Source: an uncultured Oscillospiraceae bacterium
GTDB taxonomy: Bacteria; Bacillota; Clostridia; Oscillospirales; Oscillospiraceae
Direction: 5' to 3'
Assembly (NCBI GenBank): GCA_900757415.1
Contig: CAAENU010000101.1
Location: 1-25,941, forward strand
Length of the DNA stretch: 25,941 bases
The position numbers were made by a program, and so were the translations under genes. Positions 22,901 to 25,941 of the stretch are shown piece after piece. The notes under the pieces were generated by a model, which did not search any database, had not been told where the DNA came from, and worked only from the letters and a program-made list of their open reading frames with translations. The stretch's first letter is position 1. Each line of letters opens with the position of its first letter.

Positions 22901-24181
22901 ATGAACACCAATGAACTTTATGCCCGGATGGGCATTTCCCGGCAGGTGCTGGATTTTGGCGCCGCAGTGCTGGAGGAGATCGTTCCCCAGTTTGCCCGCA
23001 TCGATGCCGTGGCCGAGCACAATCAGGCCAAGGTCATTCAGGCCATGCAGGAAAACCGTCTGGCCGCCATGCACTTCAACCCCTCCACCGGCTACGGCTA
23101 TGACGACGACGGCCGCGACAATCTGGAGCGGATCTATGCCCATATCTTCGGCACCGAGGCGGCGTTGGTCCGCCCCCAGATCACCTGCGGCACCCACGCG
23201 CTGGCACTGGCGCTGGCGGCCAATCTGCTGCCCGGTGACGAGCTGCTCTCGCCCGTGGGCGCGCCCTATGACACATTGGCGGGCGTGATCGGCACGCGGC
23301 CCACCCCCGGCTCGCTGGCGGAATACGGTGTCAGCTACCGGCAGGTGGAGCTGCTGGATGGCGGCGCTTTTGATTATGACGGCATCCGCGCCGCCATCAA
23401 TGAAAAAACCAAGCTCATCACCATCCAGCGCTCCAAGGGGTATGCCACACGCCCCAGCTACTCTGTGGCCCAGATCGGCCAGCTGATCGCCTTCTGCAAG
23501 CAGTGCAAGCCGGACGTGATCTGCATGGTGGACAACTGCTATGGCGAGTTCGTGGAAACGGATGAACCCACCAACGTGGGCGCGGACATGGCTGTGGGCA
23601 GTCTCATCAAAAATCTTGGCGGCGGACTGGCTCCCACCGGCGGCTACATCTGCGGCCGTCAGGATCTGATCGACCGCTGCGCCTATCGGCTGACCGCCCC
23701 CGGCCTCGGCCGCGAGGTTGGCGCAAACTTAGGCGTGCTCCCCTCTTTCTATGAGGGGTTGTTTCTGGCGCCCACAGTGGTATCCTCCGCGGTCAAGGGC
23801 GCGGTGTTCGCCGCCGCCTGCTATGAAAAGCTGGGGTTCCGTGTGATCCCCTCCGCCCATGAGATCCGCCACGATATCATTCAGGCCGTGGAGCTGAAAA
23901 GCCGCGAGGGTATGGTGGCTTTCTGCAAGGGCATTCAGGCTGCCGCCCCGGTGGACAGCTATGTGACCCCGGAGCCGTGGGCCATGCCCGGCTATGAGGA
24001 TGAGGTCATCATGGCCGCCGGCGCGTTTATTCAGGGCGCCTCCATTGAGCTGAGCGCTGACGGCCCCATCCGCGCGCCCTACGCCGTGTATTTTCAGGGT
24101 GGCCTGACCTGGTACCACGCCAAGCTGGGTATTCTTATGAGCCTACAAAAAATGCTGGACGCAGGACTGATCAAATTATAA
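22901..24181 (+). CDS. PLP enzyme, methionine gamma-lyase/aluminium-resistance family
   Basis: A 426-residue fold-type I PLP enzyme of the Met_gamma_lyase (aluminium resistance protein) family. Features: FNPSTGYGYDDDGRDNLERIYAHIFG at about 66-91, TCGTHALALAL, the conserved DNCYGEFVE, and SLIKNLGGGLAPTGGY with the probable PLP lysine K237. Members are annotated as methionine gamma-lyases, but true substrates are rarely tested. Start ATG 22901 lies behind AAGGAG. The last 33 bp of the gene and its stop are repeated at 25628-25660, which makes this gene the apparent insertion target of the neighbouring islet. Confidence 0.9.
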   Translation: MNTNELYARMGISRQVLDFGAAVLEEIVPQFARIDAVAEHNQAKVIQAMQENRLAAMHFNPSTGYGYDDDGRDNLERIYAHIFGTEAALVRPQITCGTHALALALAANLLPGDELLSPVGAPYDTLAGVIGTRPTPGSLAEYGVSYRQVELLDGGAFDYDGIRAAINEKTKLITIQRSKGYATRPSYSVAQIGQLIAFCKQCKPDVICMVDNCYGEFVETDEPTNVGADMAVGSLIKNLGGGLAPTGGYICGRQDLIDRCAYRLTAPGLGREVGANLGVLPSFYEGLFLAPTVVSSAVKGAVFAAACYEKLGFRVIPSAHEIRHDIIQAVELKSREGMVAFCKGIQAAAPVDSYVTPEPWAMPGYEDEVIMAAGAFIQGASIELSADGPIRAPYAVYFQGGLTWYHAKLGILMSLQKMLDAGLIKL

Positions 24182-24182
24182 A
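24150..24182 (+). repeat. Left 33-bp direct repeat (att-like), 3' end of the PLP gene
   Basis: The sequence from AAATGCTGGACGC to AAATTATAAA matches 25628-25660 at 32 of 33 positions. The only difference (A at 24163, T at 25641) is in the third position of an Ala codon. It includes the stop codon and fits the pattern of integrases that target a gene's 3' end. Confidence 0.88.
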
Positions 24183-24186
24183 GCAC

Positions 24187-24230
24187 AATAAAAAGACTTT
24201 CGGAGAATATTCTCCGAAAGTCTTTTTATT
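24187..24230. terminator. Perfect 44-bp palindrome, bidirectional terminator
   Basis: AATAAAAAGACTTTCGGAG at the left end is matched by its exact complement at the right end. The centre is GAATATTC with no spare loop. A/T runs on both sides give terminators for the PLP gene (plus) and the small-ORF operon (minus). Confidence 0.92.
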
Positions 24231-24350
24231 TCACAGCGTTACTCTGAAAAGTCTGCCGCAGCGTTCACATTTAAATGTTGACGTATGTCCATCGCTGCAC
24301 ACAAAGCGTGCCAAAAATCCGCAAAACGGACAATCTCGCTTTTCCATCAT
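24231..24350 (-). CDS. 39-residue zinc-ribbon-like small protein
   Basis: Begins MMEKRDCPFCGFLARFVCSD and continues to FKCERCGRLFRVTL. The pattern CPFC ... KCERCG (two CxxC pairs about 18 residues apart) suggests one zinc ribbon. It is too short for most gene finders. AAGGAG lies 5 nt before the first ATG, which overlaps the stop of the upstream ORF (ATGA). It is the last gene of the minus-strand operon, ending right at the palindromic terminator. Role unknown. Confidence 0.7.
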   Translation of the reverse strand: MMEKRDCPFCGFLARFVCSDGHTSTFKCERCGRLFRVTL

Positions 24351-24502
24351 CTGCGCTCCTTCCAAAATTGGTAAATCGGGCAGCTCTCTTTATAATTATC
24401 CCTGCAATGGGCAATATATTGGTCATAGCTGACGATTTCTTTCTTCAAGGCGCAATAATGATCGCCCCATTTTTCAATGTGATAATCACAGTGTTCACTC
24501 AT
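24347..24502 (-). CDS. 51-residue small Cys/His/Tyr-rich protein
   Basis: Begins MSEHCDYHIEKWGDHYCALK and ends YQFWKERR. It has four Cys (5, 17, 33, 41) and several His, so metal binding is possible but no standard motif is seen. Preceded by AAAGG and a 12-nt gap after the previous ORF. Its stop overlaps the next start by 4 bp. Tight packing with good ribosome sites on both sides supports translation. No family recognised. Confidence 0.65.
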   Translation of the reverse strand: MSEHCDYHIEKWGDHYCALKKEIVSYDQYIAHCRDNYKESCPIYQFWKERR

Positions 24503-24514
24503 TTTCCCAACCTT

Positions 24515-24652
24515 TTACGGCTCAATGCCTGTCCCCTGACAGTGATAACAGATGCTGCCGTCATACATGCGCCCTGTTCCACAGCACCGGCAGCAAACCG
24601 TATCGCAGCAGATACGCAGCTTTTTTGTCCTTTTATTTCTTACGAATCTCAT
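24515..24652 (-). CDS. 45-residue DnaJ-like CxxCxGxG small protein
   Basis: A basic N-terminus (MRFVRNKRTKKLR) is followed by CCRCCGTGRMYDG and CYHCQGTG. This is a pair of C-x-x-C-x-G-x-G repeats like one zinc site of the DnaJ cysteine-rich domain. Such mini-proteins occur in phage and mobile elements. AAAAGGAG lies 8 nt before the ATG. The start overlaps the stop of a 17-codon ORF. Function unknown; metal binding is likely. Confidence 0.72.
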   Translation of the reverse strand: MRFVRNKRTKKLRICCDTVCCRCCGTGRMYDGSICYHCQGTGIEP

Positions 24653-24702
24653 GATCTATCGCTCCTTTTCTTTTTCTTCCGCAGTAAGCTGCGGATATTC
24701 AT
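24649..24702 (-). CDS. Possible 17-codon coupling ORF
   Basis: Reads MNIRSLLRKKKKRSDRS. Its ATG overlaps the stop of the 188-residue gene and its own stop overlaps the next ATG, both as ATGA. It contains the ribosome site of the next gene. It may be a translational coupler, a tiny basic peptide, or chance. Confidence 0.35.
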   Translation of the reverse strand: MNIRSLLRKKKKRSDRS

Positions 24703-25265
24703 TCCTCTTTAAACCACTTTTTATAGTGCGGCCGCGGCAACGTATAGGTAAAATAGCATATCACGGCTCGATTAAAGCACAGCTCGTTGGCTGCGATGTC
24801 CGGGGTCTTCATATCCAGTGTCGCACAATCCGAATATTGATAGTCCGGATACAATTTCTTCATAAGCGCCCGCACAACCTCGGTCCATGTTCTCATCACC
24901 TGACGGTACCCGATCCTGCAATAGTCAGGCAGCGGCTCATATCCGCATTCCGTATAATAGAATCCCACAATATCGGGCATTTTCCATCCTTTTTGTTTAT
25001 CCTCTTCAGATGGAAACATCTGCTGGATTTTCCCGTGTAAGACCCCCAGATAATCGCGATATACAAAAACCGTGCGGATCCCATCATCGTAGTAACCCTC
25101 CACGCAATGCTTCCATGCATCGGCAGGCGTGCGATCGCCATTCCCCTCGCTTTGTTTTTCTTCACGCAATACATCTGCGGCCAAATGCAGCATTGGGTGC
25201 GCCGCCAATTGCTGCATCAGATTTTCCATAGTCGGCTTCCTGCCGGAGCCGCCAAAAAGAGCCAT
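24699..25265 (-). CDS. Unrecognised 188-residue islet protein
   Basis: I do not recognise this protein. It starts MALFGGSGRKPTMENLMQQL and has a central part rich in aromatic residues (TVFVYRDYLGVLHGKIQQMF, GFYYTECGYEPLPDYCRIGY). It ends TYTLPRPHYKKWFKEE. No signal peptide, membrane helix or obvious catalytic motif is visible; four Cys are scattered. AAGGAGG lies 7-8 nt before the ATG. It is the first gene of the minus-strand operon, driven by an operator-flanked promoter shared with the divergent XRE gene, and is likely the main cargo of the islet. Confidence 0.82.
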   Translation of the reverse strand: MALFGGSGRKPTMENLMQQLAAHPMLHLAADVLREEKQSEGNGDRTPADAWKHCVEGYYDDGIRTVFVYRDYLGVLHGKIQQMFPSEEDKQKGWKMPDIVGFYYTECGYEPLPDYCRIGYRQVMRTWTEVVRALMKKLYPDYQYSDCATLDMKTPDIAANELCFNRAVICYFTYTLPRPHYKKWFKEE

Positions 25266-25296
25266 TTTCTTTCCTCCTTTTCTCTTTCGATTTTTT

Positions 25297-25325
25297 ATTT
25301 TACATCACATATGGCGTAAAGTCAA
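25297..25325 (-). promoter_or_regulatory. Promoter of the islet cargo operon
   Basis: Minus-strand -35 TTGACT (25325-25320), 17-bp spacer, -10 TAAAAT (25302-25297). It lies between and over two operator boxes. Confidence 0.8.
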
Positions 25326-25342
25326 TACACCATATGTGGTGT
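25302..25342. promoter_or_regulatory. Paired operator boxes of the XRE regulator
   Basis: Box B ACACCATATGTGGTGT (25327-25342) is an inverted repeat of 6-bp arms around TATG. The reverse complement of box A (25302-25317) matches it at 14 of 16 bases. Centres are 25 bp apart. Together they cover the -10/spacer and the region just upstream of -35 of the cargo promoter, and the likely XRE promoter region. Confidence 0.7.
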
Positions 25343-25383
25343 ACGGCATAATAATAGTCTACTTTTTGTAAAGGAGACGCCCC

Positions 25384-25605
25384 ATGAGATGCTATGCCGA
25401 TGTATTGAAAGAACTTCGCGAAGACGCTGACCTGACGCAATCTGCGGTAGCAGCTGTTTTAGGAACAACACAGCAGGTATACGCGCGATATGAACGCGGT
25501 CTTAACGAACTCCCGCTGCACCATTTGCGGACACTCTGTCAATATTACAATGTCAGTGCCGATTATATTTTGTGTCTCCCACGCGGACTGCAATGGCCCC
25601 GGTAG
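25384..25605 (+). CDS. XRE/Cro-CI family helix-turn-helix regulator
   Basis: A 73-residue protein consisting of one HTH_3 domain: LKELREDADLTQSAVAAVLGTTQQVYARYERGLNELPLHHLRTLCQYYNVSADYIL (about 8-63). Length and ending are normal for the short clostridial XRE group. AAAGGAG lies 7 nt before the ATG. It is divergent from the cargo operon, with the paired boxes between them, so it most likely represses both directions (inference). Its last codons form part of a hairpin next to the right repeat. Confidence 0.93.
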   Translation: MRCYADVLKELREDADLTQSAVAAVLGTTQQVYARYERGLNELPLHHLRTLCQYYNVSADYILCLPRGLQWPR

Positions 25606-25622
25606 CAATCGCAGTCCGCGTG
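25580..25622. repeat. 12-bp hairpin beside the right repeat
   Basis: CACGCGGACTGC (25580-25591) and GCAGTCCGCGTG (25611-25622) are perfect complements with a 19-nt loop. The hairpin spans the end of the XRE gene and sits 5 bp from the right direct repeat. Weak as a terminator (no T-run). Confidence 0.7.
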
Positions 25623-25627
25623 TTCAG

Positions 25628-25660
25628 AAATGCTGGACGCTGGACTGATCAAATTATAAA
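25628..25660 (+). repeat. Right 33-bp direct repeat (att-like)
   Basis: Second copy of the PLP gene's last 33 bp, 32/33 identical, still able to encode MLDAGLIKL and stop. No upstream PLP-gene sequence accompanies it. Confidence 0.88.
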
Positions 25661-25883
25661 AAAAGAGTTGGCATGCGATAGCTGGGTGTACGTAAGACAG
25701 TATTGCGCTAAGATTGACGAAGCGGCACGAAACCGCATGAAGCTGATCGTGCGGTCACTGGCAAAGCAGTACGGCGTGACCGAAAAGCTGAAAGCCGAAA
25801 ACCAAATGGAATGGGTACGTCAGATGAACGCTTGCAAGGCACAGGCGGAGGAAGTTGTGAAAGCGGAATTGATTTATGATTGA
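25661..25883 (+). pseudogene. TnpV-like gene, 5'-truncated
   Basis: About 70 residues that match the C-terminal part of TnpV, a small protein of clostridial mobilisable transposons: CAKIDEAARNRMKLIVRSLA, then QYGVTEKLKAENQMEWVRQM and AQAEEVVKAELIYD. Full TnpV proteins are about 110-125 residues; the N-terminal part is missing and the homology begins just after the right repeat. A TTG at 25668 after AAAGAG could still start a short product. An in-frame reading extends back to 25572 but there it is repeat and XRE sequence. TnpV function is unknown. Identification is from remembered family sequence. Confidence 0.65.
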
Positions 25884-25886
25884 GCG

Positions 25887-25920
25887 AGAAAGTCCGGGCA
25901 GAAAACTGTTCGGACTTTTC
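25887..25920 (+). terminator. Terminator after the TnpV-like remnant
   Basis: AAAGTCCG (25889-25896) pairs with CGGACTTT (25911-25918) across a 14-nt loop, followed by TTC. Bases 25921-25941 show nothing further. Confidence 0.7.
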
Positions 25921-25941
25921 TCATATCTCACAAAAGTTGAG

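Larger units (their letters stand above)
24150..25660. mobile_element. Putative att-flanked mobile islet of about 1.5 kb
   Basis: Two 33-bp direct repeats bound a stretch of visibly lower GC. It carries an XRE regulator, a divergent operon of an unknown protein and tiny Cys-rich ORFs, and no recombinase or transposase. A TnpV-like remnant lies just beyond the right repeat. Read as a non-autonomous or decayed integrative islet, or as the scar of a larger element. Alternative: a recombination or duplication event copied the gene end without any integrase. Boundaries are as seen in sequence; mobility is inference. Confidence 0.55.

Noticed and set aside
24275..25231. Plus-strand open frames across the islet (24275-24712, 24552-25040, 24887-25231)
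   Set aside because: They lack ribosome sites and oppose the better-supported minus-strand operon.
24150..25660. Islet as an insertion sequence
   Set aside because: No transposase, no terminal inverted repeats and repeats far longer than usual target duplications.
1..25941. CRISPR arrays, tRNA and rRNA genes
   Set aside because: No regularly spaced repeats, tRNA cloverleaf or rRNA sequence were seen in the window.

Overview
The window looks like a piece of chromosome from a GC-rich anaerobic Clostridia lineage, most likely an Oscillospirales-type gut bacterium. This rests on sigma-A type promoters, strong AGGAGG ribosome sites, a Firmicutes lipoprotein signal, an AbrB-type regulator, a YabE-like 3D protein, and gene families typical of gut Clostridia. 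The taxonomic call is inference.

Region 1 (1-10932) is a nitrogen/purine catabolism locus. On the minus strand lie a YheO-type PAS regulator and, coupled to it, the start of a fold-type II PLP enzyme. Divergent from these, on the plus strand, are ygeY (M20 hydrolase), ygeW (carbamoyltransferase-like), a complete BMP-type ABC importer (lipoprotein, double ATPase, two permeases) and an 8-oxoguanine deaminase-type amidohydrolase. The yge genes are known from bacterial purine/urate degradation clusters. BMP importers take up purine nucleosides and related compounds, so the set reads as uptake plus breakdown of purines or their ureido products. Intrinsic terminators separate ygeW, the lipoprotein gene and the importer.

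Region 2 (10933-24181) is mostly housekeeping and small accessory genes. It holds a TIM-barrel protein and a divergent macrodomain protein, a DUF362 ferredoxin-like protein, an RluA-type pseudouridine synthase with a coupled GNAT acetyltransferase, and an AbrB/ABC-2 operon. These are followed by a LURP-one-like protein, rsmA, an AI-2E family membrane protein, a 3D-domain cell-wall protein, a GIY-YIG protein, an unrecognised 253-residue protein and a PLP enzyme of the methionine gamma-lyase/aluminium-resistance family. Several sharp promoters and hairpin terminators delimit these units.

Region 3 (24150-25941) is the most unusual part. The last 33 bp of the methionine gamma-lyase-like gene recur at 25628-25660 with one mismatch, a synonymous one. 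Between the two copies lies a compact islet of visibly lower GC. It has a divergent promoter with paired operator boxes, an XRE repressor on one side, and on the other an overlapping minus-strand operon. That operon encodes an unrecognised 188-residue protein followed by very small ORFs, two of them with zinc-ribbon or DnaJ-like CxxC motifs. Right of the second repeat is a 5'-truncated TnpV-like gene. This looks like an att-flanked non-autonomous or decayed mobile islet with uncharacterised cargo.
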